A stretch of DNA of 64,000 nt, from NCBI RefSeq assembly GCF_003589595.1, contig NW_020654289.1, positions 5,710,177 through 5,774,176 of the forward strand, written 5' to 3'. Below, piece by piece: positions 45,127 through 56,954 of the stretch (positions are counted from its first letter, which is position 1; each line of letters opens with the position of its first letter). Both the position numbers and the translations under genes were made by a program. The DNA comes from Hyposmocoma kahamanoa (taxonomy: Eukaryota > Arthropoda > Insecta > Lepidoptera > Cosmopterigidae). The notes below the pieces were generated by a model. The model did not search any database and had not been told where the DNA came from. It worked only from the letters and a program-made list of their open reading frames with translations.

Positions 45127-45268
45127 GTGAAAATGGAGGTCAAATGCGTACTTATATTTTATAATAATAATAATAATATTCATTCAATGAGTAAACACGT
45201 TACATTAGAAGTTTTCTTTTAATATTTATTACATTTTTTATCACATTGTTAATTTTTTGATTGATTCT

Positions 45269-45700
45269 TTAATTAACCGACTTCAAAAAAGGCGGAGGCT
45301 CTCAATTCGACTGTATGTTTTTTATTTTTATTTTTGTATGTAAGTTACGCGATAACTCCGGTATTTGTGAACCGATTTTCATGATTCTTTTTTTGTTGGA
45401 AAGAGGGTACCTCCATAAGGGCCCTATTTGAAGAAAACCATCCACCTCTAAGGGTGATCACGCATGAATATTCATTTTTATAAATAGCGCATAAATTTTA
45501 CTTAAGGAGCAATTATTTTAATGGTTGATTTTGCAATTCTCCAATTCAAGGCGTTTTTCTCTCTCAATATACTTTGAATAGTGAGAACAGATTTGTATTA
45601 TCTCCTGTATCAAGTCCTGTATAGTGGCGAACTAGGGGATATTTCAATAAAACTTGGCAAATTGATGTAATTCCACGTACTTTTGAGGTCGGTTTTTTTA
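45269..45700 (+). mobile_element. I repeat, near full-length
   Basis: Ends TTAACCGACTTCAAAAAA and TTTTGAGGTCGGTTTTTTTA are imperfect inverted repeats. Internal GATAACTCCGGTATTTGTGA, AAAGAGGGTACCTCCATAAG and ATAAAACTTGGCAAATTGAT. No coding frame. A non-autonomous DNA transposon is likely; the target duplication is not clear. Confidence 0.65.
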
Positions 45701-45754
45701 GTACTCTGTACTGAGATTATTTTTTATAAATTTTTATTGCATACTCAAACTCAA

Positions 45755-46430
45755 ATATCCTTTACTTCGAAGGTAAGCAAATTACATTTGATTGATTAAA
45801 CTTTATTGCTTATTCGTAAGGCAGATTTCCCTGAGAAGAATGAGCAAGTTCGGAAACACGCTCATCTTAAACCAACAAAAAATAATTCCAACAACGAAAA
45901 ATAATTCGAGTTCAGACGATACAAATTAAATGTCATCTCTTGAGGTGCAACTGAACCTGGGACTGGATGCGACTCAAATTTAATTATTTTTGACAAGCGA
46001 CCAGTCTCGGGTTGATATGATACTCGCATTTGGGCTTATTCGGGTTCCATTGCAAATTTAAACCGACCCCGGGTTCAGATACTACAAACTCATCTTTTTT
46101 TTATAATAACGCACACACTCAATATAGCCCTGCGTGTCGCGGATGCCATGGACACACACATAGACAACCACAAAGTTACACCCAAAGTCACGAGAGAAAT
46201 AAATGTAGGCCATACAAATATTTCTCCCGGCCCAGGAATCAAACCCTCTGCGTGGCAGTCCGGCATGGTAACCGCTCAGCCACTGAGGCAGTTAACATCA
46301 TAGATCGAGACCAAAAGAGCTAAATGGGTCAATACCACAGTTTTTGGCATTAACTACGCAGAGGCTGTAACTTTTAGTATAAAGTTTTTGTTTCATTACA
46401 GTTTTAAATCTCGTGAATAGGAAATTTTTT
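45755..46430 (-). mobile_element. LINE 3' region (Q repeat) split by inserted DNA
   Basis: Pieces at 45755..45875 (GGTAAGCAAATTACATTTGA, GGCAGATTTCCCTGAGAAGA) and 46308..46430 (AGCTAAATGGGTCAATACCA, GTTTTTGTTTCATTACAGTT) match the two halves of Q at 17.42..17.70 kb, inverted. About 430 bp, including a SINE-A, lies between them. Confidence 0.55.
46105..46297 (-). mobile_element. SINE-A nested in the Q interruption
   Basis: ATAATAACGCACACACTCAA through GCCCAGGAATCAAACCCTCT to ACCGCTCAGCCACTGAGGCA. Short deletions occur in the 3' part and near box B. Confidence 0.75.
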
Positions 46431-46995
46431 AATCTTGTTATAGAAACGTGTAATTACCCCCTAAATGTATTCAAAACTCATACCTGTCAATATCAAGCCC
46501 GAGAGTAACATGCACAGATAATCTCGCTACTTACAAATCACGTTTAGTTAATTAACGACAGGCATTAAGTTAGTTAATTAGGCATTAGAATCAGGAGTGA
46601 GCTGTCAACACCACGCACGAGGCCATCAGCTTGGTCGGCTGGTGATCGACAGCAAACACTCGATGTAGCACCCATTACGGTAATTAACCAACAAACATGG
46701 CCGGCCCACATACGGACATGTTGACACAAATGGATGGACTCGCTTTGTTCTTGCTTTGGTTTCGACAGAGCTTGCTAGGTAACTTAAAGGTTCTGGTAAA
46801 TACCTGGTGCTATTAACTAGTTTTATTTAATTCGTTTTTCTTAGTATTTAAATTCAACTAATGGCTGGTTTACACGTATTAACTGACGAAGAAACTTTGA
46901 CATTTTGCAAACAAAACGTTAGCTCACCACCACACCTACTGGGAGATGCGCGGGGTGCGAGGGGTCGGTTACTTCATGAATAATCTCAGTGTAGA

Positions 46996-47270
46996 GTACT
47001 AAAAAACCGACCTCAAAAGTTCGTGAAATTACATCTATTTGCCAAGTTTTATTGAAATCGGTTACCGGAAATGCGCGAAAACGGGTTCATCCCCTCGTTT
47101 GCCACCCTTAGAGGTGCAATATTTTCTTCAAATGGGATCACTACTGAGGTACCCTCTTTCCAACAAAAAAGAATCATCAAAATCGGTTCACAAATTCCGG
47201 AACATACATACCTACAAAAAAAATACAGTCGAACTGGAAACCTCCTCCTTTTTTTTGAAGTCGGTTAAAA
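46996..47270 (-). mobile_element. I repeat, ~275-bp copy
   Basis: Both ends are present: GTACTAAAAAACCGACCTCA and TTTTTTGAAGTCGGTTAAAA. It is shorter than the copy at 45.3 kb because of internal deletion. The two copies face each other 1.3 kb apart. Confidence 0.7.
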
Positions 47271-48358
47271 AACAGATTTGATTCTAATCCACTAAATCGA
47301 TGATTAGTTAACACCTGTTAAGTGATTGTTTACACGCATAAATTAAGTTAAAATTAAGATAATTACTTCGACACTTAATATCTGTAAATTAGCCATAAGT
47401 TCAAACAAAGTTAAAGACAGCAAAAATAAGTTTGCAGATAAAACAAAGAAACTGCAACTAAAAATATAACTCCTTCTACTTAGATTAGTAACAAGTCAAG
47501 TTTAAAATTGCATACTGTTAAAAGCAAGCTAAATTGCTACTTGGTAGAGTTTGAGAAATACGAATTTGATACTAATTTGCTACCATACAAAGTGGTATAA
47601 ATTATTAAGGTTGTAAGAGAGGCAGTTAGGAGCGCCGGCTATCGACAAGTATCGATTACAGTCAGTGAGCTCTGTTATTTACTCGCTCGTATAATTGAGT
47701 ATGACTGGTTGTTATACAAGGATAACACCTATTACAGACGCATTTAGCACTACTGTAGATTAGACACTGAAATAATACACACACTTTACATTCATAATAT
47801 TTGATAGAAATGTCTCCAAGTGTGCGTTGTGAAAAAAACCCGTGTGGTGTGGAAGTCGATGAAACGATGTCAATAGCACGTGTCACAGCATAAACAATAA
47901 AAAAGAAATGAGATGTGTAAATGAGGGGTTCAGAGACGCACTAAGCAAGTCCAAGCAGACTTCTCGTATCCAAACACCTGCACTTGGGAAGACTTCAACG
48001 TGATTATTATAATATTATAATATATATAATTGCTCTTTCTTTTTTTTTATTGTCTGTGTGCCTGCATCTGCGATTGAAGTCGTTTCAGCAACTTCCTCAC
48101 GGTTTCACTGCAATTTCTTCACGGAAACAAATTATTACTTTTAATAAATTAACGTTAGTAGGAAATTGATATTAACGGGATGGGGATTTTATGGGGAGGA
48201 TATCATACAGAGGAGGAACGACATGGTTTCCAGTCAATGTAATTCAAGTCACTGTTTCACCGGAGGTGCGATATGTCAGTTTTACGATACAAGTAACGTC
48301 AAATTTCGATACGAAAGCTACGTTTGACGTTTCGGAGTAAACTTATGTCAAATCACGA
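47271..48358. other. Non-coding stretch, nothing recognised
   Basis: No exon or repeat recognised. Confidence 0.35.
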
Positions 48359-48366
48359 CCTTCGTA

Positions 48367-48652
48367 CATTGACTTACAAATAAATGGACGACGGGTCTAA
48401 TACAAAAACCACGAAAAAAATGTCCCAAGTCAACCTATTTAAACGTAGTGACATGTAAAGGAATATGAAAAAGCTAAAACGTTGAATTAAAATTGTAATG
48501 TCATCGCAGTACTGTCTAATTTTGCTTGCTTCGCTGTCAGTCGAACAAACGAAGGCTAAAGCGTGAATGACGCTCTGTATACGATTTTAACGCCCTATAA
48601 GTTCGGACACTTTTTAGCGCGGACCCGACGTCCATATAATTGTAAGTCAATG
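48367..48652 (+). mobile_element. E-family MITE, copy 4
   Basis: 286 bp, best-preserved simple copy. Perfect 8-bp duplication CCTTCGTA at 48359..48366 and 48653..48660. Inverted ends CATTGACTTACAA and TTGTAAGTCAATG. Confidence 0.88.
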
Positions 48653-48923
48653 CCTTCGTACGCGTTTCATGGTAGCCTCCTGTCCGACACGCTAAAATTA
48701 TAATCGATGCTTCGTATTTCGTGGTAGACCCCTGATGGAAACTACGCTATCATGTAGTCTATAATAATTGTAAAAAGTGTAAAGAAATAAAGTAGTTAAA
48801 TAATATTATCGACTCACGATTTCAATTATGTCTAGTCAAACATGATAGGTATTACTGATAAAACCCTATAATAAGCAAGTTGTTGTTCGTTGTGGTTTTT
48901 TATCGTTGTTATTATATTGTTTT

Positions 48924-49125
48924 TTTGATATCAAGTGACGGGACGAACAAGTCGTGTAACTAGTGGTAAACGACACGCCTATAGATAACAGTTGCAGTAC
49001 CGCGCAAACATCTGCGGGACACTATCACTGCGAACGCTCGTGTGTGTGTAATCCACCCTTCTTAACCTTTCAAACTGAAACGCTGTTCACATTATTGCTT
49101 GGCTGTTGAAATAGGTAAGGTAGGT
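48924..49125 (-). mobile_element. D repeat, internally deleted
   Basis: TGATATCAAGTGACGGGACG, ATAGATAACAGTTGCAGTAC and ACATTATTGCTTGGCTGTTG, with the GTCTCAGGGTGACGG region rearranged. Confidence 0.65.
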
Positions 49126-49211
49126 GTTTGGAAGTTAAGACGTATTGTTGATACAAAATATAAATAAAATAGGAACTCAATCGAAACACACTTTAGGCAT
49201 TTAATATAAAT

Positions 49212-49497
49212 TTAGTAGCAGTAGAGCTCCTTGTGAAAGAGTTCGTCCAGGGAAATACTGCCACCTTACCTATTTCCGCTAAGCAGTCAGCATTACTGTG
49301 CTCCGGTTTAAGGGTGCCGGTGAAATTACAGGCACATGGGACTTATCAACGTATGTCTCAAGGTGACGGACGCAGTGGCAGTGCCCCTCAGATCTTTGCA
49401 ATTTAAAGCTCTGAATGACACTGCAACTGTTATGGACAAGCGTGTAGATGACCATCAGGCGCTCGACTTGTTCGTGATATTATTAAAAAAATATATA
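49212..49497 (+). mobile_element. D repeat
   Basis: TAGTAGCAGTAGAGCTCCTT to GACTTGTTCGTGATATTATT and an A-tail. It lacks the CCGTCACTT box near the 3' end. It faces the D copy at 48.9 kb. Confidence 0.75.
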
Positions 49498-50044
49498 TAA
49501 AACAAGAGTTACGATTAATTTGTTAAACAAAATACTGCACCTACACACCGCGGCTAAATTCGATAACATTACTTTTTACTGTAGGTACCTGTATCAAAAA
49601 GAATGCGTGGGGGACTAATTGAACGCGTGGGGGACCCAACCCAAAACTGTACGTCAGAAAGAAACGGCTCCACTGAAATTAGGTCTTGAGCCTTTACCTT
49701 ACTAATTTACACATATTGATACGTAGTGTAGGAGTAATACGAAAAGGAAAGTTGATGAAATCATTGGCAGAATTAGTGCCTAATGAAGGTTGCACCTTAT
49801 TTCTTGAAGCGACAATTGTAGACCTTAAAACACTAGTGAAAAGGAGGTCATACAGTGATCGTTATAAGTCTTAGTTGCATCACGACAGCATTACAACTAA
49901 TAACCTACTAGTAAAGCTAGTAGAGTATTTAAATAACGTCATTACTGGTAAACCCAGAAATGTATCTCTAGTCCGTAATTTTATTTTTATTTATTATTTA
50001 TGTTTAATAAATAAAAATACTGTTACTTATTTTTTTACACACTT

Positions 50045-50315
50045 AGCCCCACACTAGGGAATCGGGTGTCATGGATACAAACTCACGAGAGAAATAAATG
50101 TAAGCACAAATATTTCTCTCCCGGCCTGGGAATCGAACCCGGGACCTCGGGATGGCTGACCAGCAGCGCTAGCACGGCAGGGCGCGATTAGCGCGACAGC
50201 GACATAAAGCAAAAGATATACTGCTGTATATCGCGCCTATGTCGCTCTCACGCAAGTGGCGCCCTGACGTGCAAGCTCGACTGCATGGTAACCGATCGGT
50301 CACGGAAGCGGTTAA
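50045..50315 (-). mobile_element. SINE-A split by a small MITE
   Basis: SINE 3' part and body at 50045..50147 (CTCACGAGAGAAATAAATGT, GGGAATCGAACCCGGGACCT); remaining head at 50282..50315 (TGCATGGTAACCGATCGGTC, ACGGAAGCGGTTAA). The middle of the tRNA-like head is replaced by the element at 50172..50272. Confidence 0.7.
50172..50272. mobile_element. Short MITE with ~34-bp inverted arms
   Basis: Arms GCACGGCAGGGCGCGATTAG then CGCGACAGCGACATA, against TATGTCGCTCTCACGCAAGT then GGCGCCCTGACGTGC, are inverted repeats with about six mismatches. The spacer is about 32 bp. GC-rich compared with the surroundings. Confidence 0.6.
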
Positions 50316-50477
50316 TTAAATATTAAAAATAATAGTTATTAATTTGCAGCGAATGGCAATCACTAGGATTAAAAAATACTACTACTGAGCGAGAGACCGT
50401 TTCATCTCGTACTATTGTTGGCTAAAATGTAAGCGTATGTACTTTTATTCACAGAGATTATTATTACTGTCTATTTT

Positions 50478-50790
50478 ACTAGCAGTAGAGCTCCTTGTCA
50501 AAGAGTTCGTCCAGGGAAGTACTGCCACCTTACCTACTTCTGCCGCCAAGCAGTAATGTAACCATTATTGTGTTCTCGTTTTGAAGGGTAAAGGTCCTGG
50601 TGAAATTACAGGCACATTGGACTTGTCAACTTATGTCTCAGGGTGACGGCGCAATGGCGGTGCCCCTCAGATCTTTGCGATTTGAAGCTCTGAGGGGCAC
50701 TGCAACTGTAATGGACAGGTATGTAACTTACCACCAGGCACACGACTTGTTCGTCCCGTCACAGGATATTATAAAAAAACTTAAATAGGA
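50478..50790 (+). mobile_element. D repeat, full-length
   Basis: ACTAGCAGTAGAGCTCCTTG to CGACTTGTTCGTCCCGTCAC and an A-tail. The 62-codon plus ORF inside is not conserved in other copies. Confidence 0.8.
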
Positions 50791-50804
50791 GAAAAGTATT
50801 ATAC

Positions 50805-51560
50805 GCTCAGGTCGCGCGGCAGGGGCACTGGCTTTATTTATGAATAATTTTTTTTACAAACGAAATTTAAACCGTTTCAGAAACGTATCGTGTTCTATTT
50901 GGTTCAGTGGACATAAAAAAAATTAATGGTGTATGTAAAATACCTGTTCAATACAGCGGTTTTCTTGTAAAATTTCGAGGTAAGTTTGTGTTTTTTTTTC
51001 TGTCGTTTTAGGAATTAGTTAGAACTACTTCTGGTAGACACAGGAGTTACACAAATAGTGTACTGCTGTATTTACCGATCGCACAATGGAGATCAGGAGA
51101 CAACCAATTTCCAATATCTGAGTGAGACGTCTGATGACATTCAGCATAGGTACCCAGCGGCGCAACTAGTCATTCTGGGGACTTTAATGCTCACCATCAA
51201 GAATGGTTGTTCCTATACCAGATGACCGATCACGATGGGAGAGAGACGCGTAAACTTGCGTTAACGCTAAGCCTTTACCAGCTTGTCAGTCGCCACCAGG
51301 ATCCCAGATGTTGAGTCTCATACGGCTAATTGCTTGGACCTTCTGTTAACAACTGATCTAGACCGCTGCTCTGTGGTTATGGAGGCCATTTTATGGAGGA
51401 TATTTTATAAAAAAAAAGGAATCGTCTTTTCACACCGTACACTAATCAGTGTATATCCTCAATTTTACGTGATTGATTCAACACTTTCACTGTTATGCAG
51501 AATTAACCAAAGTCATTTCAGGCTGTATAGACTCTTAACATTTAAATTCGACTTTATAAC
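50805..51560 (+). mobile_element. G repeat, interrupted by a LINE piece
   Basis: Left part 50805..51012 (GCGCGGCAGGGGCACTGG, GCGGTTTTCTTGTAAAATTT) and right part about 51412..51560 (GGAATCGTCTTTTCACACCG, GATTGATTCAACACTTTCAC) match the intact copy at 33430..33740. Confidence 0.6.
51015..51410 (+). mobile_element. LINE endonuclease-domain fragment
   Basis: A frame reads HSGDFNAHHQEWLFLYQMTD and HDGRETRKLALTLSLYQLVS. After a shift it reads ATRIPDVESHTANCLDLLLT, then TDLDRCSVVMEA. GDFNAHHQEW is the catalytic block of the apurinic-type endonuclease of LINEs, and NxLDLLLT...DRCSV is its C-terminal part. Truncated at both ends and frameshifted. AGGAAT on both sides may be a target duplication. Confidence 0.7.
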
Positions 51561-52802
51561 GCTTACGATAAGAACGGTCCAAAGTCGAAAGTGTCAAACT
51601 TGATATGCTCTTGACTGTACCCCACAATGCACTTGGTAATCTGCTGGTAAAAGGCGGAGATTACGGAATAAGCTAATTACTCTTGCACACAATCTCCAAA
51701 ATACAATATGTAAATAACGTAGGTATACATGTTTCCACTAGTTGGTATTTGGCCGACGTAAAAAAAATAACTTTAAAAATATATGGAATAAATCATATTT
51801 ATTTAAATTTCAATCGACCTGACAGAATGTGTTATATGGTCCAATCGTTTACATAACTTTTTTTATAGGCAATAATGCCCTTATAAGTTTAACGAAGGCG
51901 TACCCGTCGATTGCACCTGTATTAGGTTATAATCTCCGCTTACGGCTAGTATATGCTAATAGGCAGGGGCTAATTAGCACTATACGATAGCTTATATTAA
52001 TTTACAACTTTCATATAAGTATTGCGTTTATACCTACGAACTCGAGTCTAGCCTACGTTCCAACAATATTTATTTTATATTCGACTGCGGTAGGATTATG
52101 GTTTTGAAATTTATGTATGTATGTCTATTTCTTTTTCACGCTGTACAGCCTAAACGGCTTGATGGATTTTGACATATTGCACTGCTAATACAATGGCGTA
52201 TTAACTCAAAAAGTGTATTTTCAGAATCGACGAAAAACAAATTACTCGCTTCCCGTGAAAGATAATTAAAATGTATGTATAAGTTGTATTAAAATGTATG
52301 TATGTACAAACAATTTCCTACTTACCAAATATATTTAATAATAAAAGAGAAAAAATAATTTAGTATTTTTGAATAAGGACTATTTTGGCCACAACTAGAT
52401 AAAGCGTGTCTCATTTTGAGTTAAGTAGATATCTTTTGGTTGTTTTTACAAATTCTAACTACGGTTTTATTGACGTGTAGAGAATCAAATTTTACGCTCA
52501 ATAATGGTATAATCTTGACTTTGACATATTTTGAGTTATAACACTATTGCAACAGCAGTGCGACATGAGGTGTCGTTAGATTCGTCTTGATTATGGGAGT
52601 GTCATAGGCCATAAAAAATAATCAAATTAGTGAGGGGGAATACTTTTTATCTTTCCAGTTAAACATTTTTGCAGTCGGGTTTTTACTTTTTTAAATAATT
52701 TTTAGATTGGTTTCAAACGTGTGCCGCGGTCTGCTCAATTAAGGAGCTCCACACACTGACCGCGGTACAGTTACCATACCAATTTCTTTTCAAACAGTAC
52801 CC
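51561..52802. other. Non-coding stretch, nothing recognised
   Basis: No exon seen. AAATGTATGTATAAG-like and ATGTATGTATG words near 52270..52310 are short tandem repeats. Confidence 0.35.
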
Positions 52803-53075
52803 TTGGTAGCAGTAGAGCTTCTTGAAAGCAATAGAGCTCCTTGTGAAACAGTTCTTCCAGGAAAGTACTGCCTCACCTTGTGCCGCTATGTGCTGGTAGA
52901 ATTACAGGCACATAAGACTTGTTGACTTATGTCTCAGGGTAACGGGTGCAGTGGCAGCACCCCTCCGACCTTTACGTTTTAAAGTTCTGATTGGCACTGC
53001 AACTGTTATGGACTGGCGTGTCGCTTACCAGGCCCACGACTTGTTCGTGCCATTTCATTGGTATTATATTAAAAA
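52803..53075 (+). mobile_element. D repeat with duplicated 5' end
   Basis: GTAGCAGTAGAGCTTCTTGA is followed at once by AGCAATAGAGCTCCTTGTGA, two tandem copies of the D start. The body is shortened (CACCTTGTGCCGCTATGTGC). It ends GACTTGTTCGTGCCATTTCA and an A-tail. Confidence 0.7.
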
Positions 53076-53439
53076 AAGTCTGTACACAAGTTGCGTGCTA
53101 GAGGTTCTTCTTTAGGCGTTTTTACGCGCGCACTCATTAAAATCGCTTATTTTTGTAACTTTATTTTAAACGTTAAAGGGTTTTTCTCACATAGTGAATT
53201 TGCCACCCCTATCAGATTCAGATTATTTTATTTCTCAAATATAATATTAAAAGAATAGAATAGAGTCATTAATCATAAATTGTTGTCATTAAATTACATA
53301 ACGAAAATCGTTCTTCATCAAAGATCGTTCATAAGTTGATAATAAAGACATAACCTGAGGAAATAGGTGGAATACAAAAGTTTAATTATTATACAAAGAC
53401 CGAATACTAAGAAAAAAATCCTTCAACACGGCTAGATTC

Positions 53440-53765
53440 GGACGAACGTCTTCCGTGGCAGACGCTATGCCACTAAGCCACGGAACGAACTAACGGACCT
53501 TACGAATTTTTCTATGTGCTCGTTACAGATCATTGTTTATGGTTTTTAACGACTTTTTTGCCGTAGCGCCATCTATGAGAAATCTATGAAAACTTTTTAT
53601 TCACTCAGCCAGGTATCTTTACAGCTATCACCAGCGTCTGGCGCGGTTTGCCGGAAGACGTTGGCTCGAATTCAGCCGGATTTTCTTACTTCGTTCGATC
53701 TTTGTATTAATAATTATTACAAACTAGTGAAGTAATTTGACAACAATAATTGAATATTACGTGAC
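53440..53765. repeat. tRNA-like SINE relics (F repeat)
   Basis: On the minus strand TTCCGTGGCTTAGTGGCATA (box-A-like) lies near 53465..53485. On the plus strand GTTCGATCTTTGTATTAATA and ACAAACTAGTGAAGTAATTT near 53695..53740 recur at 59163..59225. Parts of the middle also resemble 39165..39260. Confidence 0.4.
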
Positions 53766-54032
53766 ATTCAGTACACTTGAAAAGTGCAAAAGTATGTTAA
53801 TGCAATAAAAATAAAATAGAAAATACTCTATAGTGTTACATTTTAAGGTCCATGAATTCATTTACAAAGTATAAAGGGGTTTTCCAAGAAGAGGTCTTTG
53901 AGCTAGTGTTTCGTCAGATGGTTCGTCGTATCTATCGTTCAGTGTTACATTGCTATTGTCTACTAATACATTTAGCTACTAAATTTATATAGCGTCTTAG
54001 CCTCGTCCGATGTGGCTGAGGAAAGGATACTG

Positions 54033-54244
54033 TTAAAACAAACGATATTGACGTGTAAAACAAACGATATTGACGTGTAANNNNNNNNNNTAAAACAAAC
54101 GATATTGACGTGTAAAACAAACGATATTGACGTGTAAAACAAACGATATTGACGTGTAAAACAAACGATATTGACGTGTAAAACAAACGATATTGACGTA
54201 TAAAACAAACGATATAGACGTGTAAAACAAACGATATTGACGTG
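54033..54244. repeat. 22-bp minisatellite containing an assembly gap
   Basis: Nine visible copies of a 22-bp unit (TAAAACAAACGATATTGACG plus TG), two before and seven after a run of ten N at 54081..54090. Units are almost identical (one variant GACGTA, one GATATAG). The N-run shows that the assembler could not size the array, so the true copy number is unknown. Confidence 0.95.
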
Positions 54245-54261
54245 TTCAGCAACACTAACAT

Positions 54262-54436
54262 CTAACATCCGCTGGTTACTATTTGGAGGGGGTCACCACC
54301 CAAAGCTCTGTGGTCCAAATTCCGCTTCCTATCTTTGGCCGGTGATCGACTCAACCTTTTTTTTTTGTGACTATGACTTAGATGTTTAGTTATAAGTACT
54401 GTAAGTGTAAGTTGTACAAACTAAATAAATAAATGC
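54262..54436 (+). mobile_element. LINE 3' UTR tail
   Basis: GATGTTTAGTTATAAGTACT, then a GTACAAACTAAATAAATAAA tail, paralleling the tail at 60900..61005 (ATGTTTAGTTATAATTTAAG, then CCAAATAAATATTG). It directly follows the minisatellite. Confidence 0.5.
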
Positions 54437-56954
54437 ACCGACATTGTCTCAATCAAGAGTATGAACTGCATAAAGAACGGACTCCTTTCTACTTCGACTA
54501 GTGCACATTGCGTCATCACATGGTATAAGTCCTCTGCGCGGTCACATTCTCCATACTTAAACGGATTAACTTTCCTTATTAAATAACTAAAAGTATTTAT
54601 TGGAATATGCCCAAATCATCGTTTGCTTGGCATCCGCAAGGTTACATCGGGTTTCTTTACAGGTCTTAAAACGTCTGGCATCGTGTTCGTAATTTACGAA
54701 CAGGTATATAATGGTATAATTGTGCAAGTATTTGCTACGAATTCGCACAGCTGTGAGTGTCGATACCCGTCGGTATGAAGCCATTTTAGACCCCCAGTTA
54801 ATAATCGCATTTAAAGACAAATGTATTTTGTAATAGTCGACCGACAAATGTTACAGTTATGTACTATTTAGTGCATAAAATGTCTCTGAAATAAAAATAG
54901 TTATTTGTTATGCAAGGTTGTGAAGTTGTTGTTTGACTTGAGTGTTTGTATTGAAACCTGAGCAAGCGAAGGATTCTACAGTTATTAATAGAATCCGTAG
55001 CGGGTGTCGAGCGAAACACAACTTTTCACCTCACTATAGCGAGGAAACTGGGCAAATCAGTTTTAATAAACAAAATTATTCATCGTTGTCAATTTAATGT
55101 CAACACTAATAAGAATAAAATATACCAACGGATTTATATTACGTGTGCGACGAATCGTATAGTTGAACATGTCATTATGTTTTTTTTTTCATTTAAAGAA
55201 AAAGTTAGGTGCACCACAGTCCATCGCCAAATTCGAATTTCAAAAACGTTTTCCACGCTAGTGTGGAAAAAACGTTTTTGTGCGCAGATTTCTAATGAGA
55301 AAGAAAGTCTTTCCGAGCTAGTGAGGTGAAAAAGAGTATTATTTTTTTCATCACAAACTACAAAACTATTACATATTAATAAGTACTAGTTATAACCTTA
55401 TTTACTATAGTTTGTGAGGGAGCTGGAATCTATAGCTTCCGGACCACCAAAAAGTAAAATAAAAGTATCAAAGGATTTGTTAACTCACGTATTTAAGTCG
55501 AATATTTGCTCTACACGTTTTCAGCCTGTCCATAGTCCGTCGTATACTTGTATTTTTAACCAGTAAAACTGATTATTCGGATGGAGCGTTCCATTTGTTG
55601 TAGGGTTTGCCGATACAAAGGCCTTACCCAAATTTTTTTAATTACATTCACGCATTGGAACCAATTCAAGATTAACCTCTCTGACCTTATTGTGAGTTCG
55701 AACGAAAAATCACTCCCAAAAGCCGCGAACATGTTTTATTAATTATTCGTTATTCATCCTCCACTAAGTGCTATTTTACCAAAATAACTGCGAAACGTAA
55801 CCCTCGACTACGTTATAATCAAAATTATACCCTTGTCTCGTATAATTTGATGAGATATGAAGAGATAAACATAATGGGATGAATATAAATTAAAAATTAA
55901 ACTAATATCAACAGTTTGGTGGAACTGAACGATTTAAACGCGCTGCTTAATCTAAAATTATAAGAGTTGAGTCGGTCGTTGAATGCATAAACAATGATGA
56001 CCGTGACCCTGTCGTCTCATATTTATTTTGTACTCTGTTACTGTGGGACATATTACACGAACTATTATAAAATCTCCACGTTTAAAAACAGTTTTGTGTC
56101 TTGTTTTACTAATGACAGAGTACAATTTCAAGGCGAATTATTTACGCTTATAGTTCGCTAAAGAAACGGAACGGAACTCTTATAAGGAACAAAACGTCCT
56201 TAGCCATTTATGGAAAACATATTTTCCTTATGTCAACTTATAGTTTTTTATTTTATATCCCTATTTCGGCTTCGACCGTAAGGCTGTTGCGCAACCCATT
56301 GTATAATAGCTCTATTCATATGTATGAGCGTATGAAACAATCTGGGTTTTTGTCCCATCCCCATTAAAGATGTATGAGTTCCATAAGAAATGTAGAGGCG
56401 CGGCTGAATCGACCCACTGCGTCGTTTTTGGAGGTGAGGGTCTTCGATCATTTTGCAGGTTGACATCTGAAAATGATTTATTGAACATGTTTTTGGTGTA
56501 TTGTTTGAGCTACTTCGTCTTTATGTTGCCGACGTGCCATATTTGGCTGTCTGTCAAAATAGTTCGTCTGGTAGAATCTATGTCAAAGTGAGTCGCGATC
56601 TTGGGTCTGTAGGTAATATAAATCTCCTTATTTCAACTAGGTGCTTGATTTAGGCAACTCGAATTGAATTGAATTTTTTAAGTGATCAATTTTTAATGAG
56701 CCTAAGAAAATTGCCAGTGGGTGAATTTTGAGTTTACTTTGTTTATTTAGTAGTTTATTTATTAGTCTTGTATGTGACTAGATTGTTATGTATTTATAAT
56801 GTACTTTACTAGTGTTTATATAAATAAATGAAAAAAAAAACACAATGAAGTTTGTTTTCATATAATATGATATTGTCACACTAATAAATTATTATTATTA
56901 GCGTTAATAAATTATTATTATTAGTGTGTATATGTAGTTAGCCTATGCATATAA
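54437..56954. other. Non-coding stretch with one strong hairpin
   Basis: No exon recognised. 55234..55280 holds arms AAAAACGTTTTCCACGCTAG and GTGTGGAAAAAACGTTTTT. At 56881..56930 a 26-bp block TAATAAATTATTATTATTAG is tandemly duplicated. Confidence 0.45.

Noticed and set aside
54033..54244. Regular short repeats resembling a CRISPR array
   Set aside because: The units are contiguous with no spacers, and the window is eukaryotic.
53953..54268. Overlapping minus-strand ORFs of about 100 codons with repeated motifs
   Set aside because: They are translations of the 22-bp minisatellite in three frames and cross an assembly gap; no reason to call a protein.
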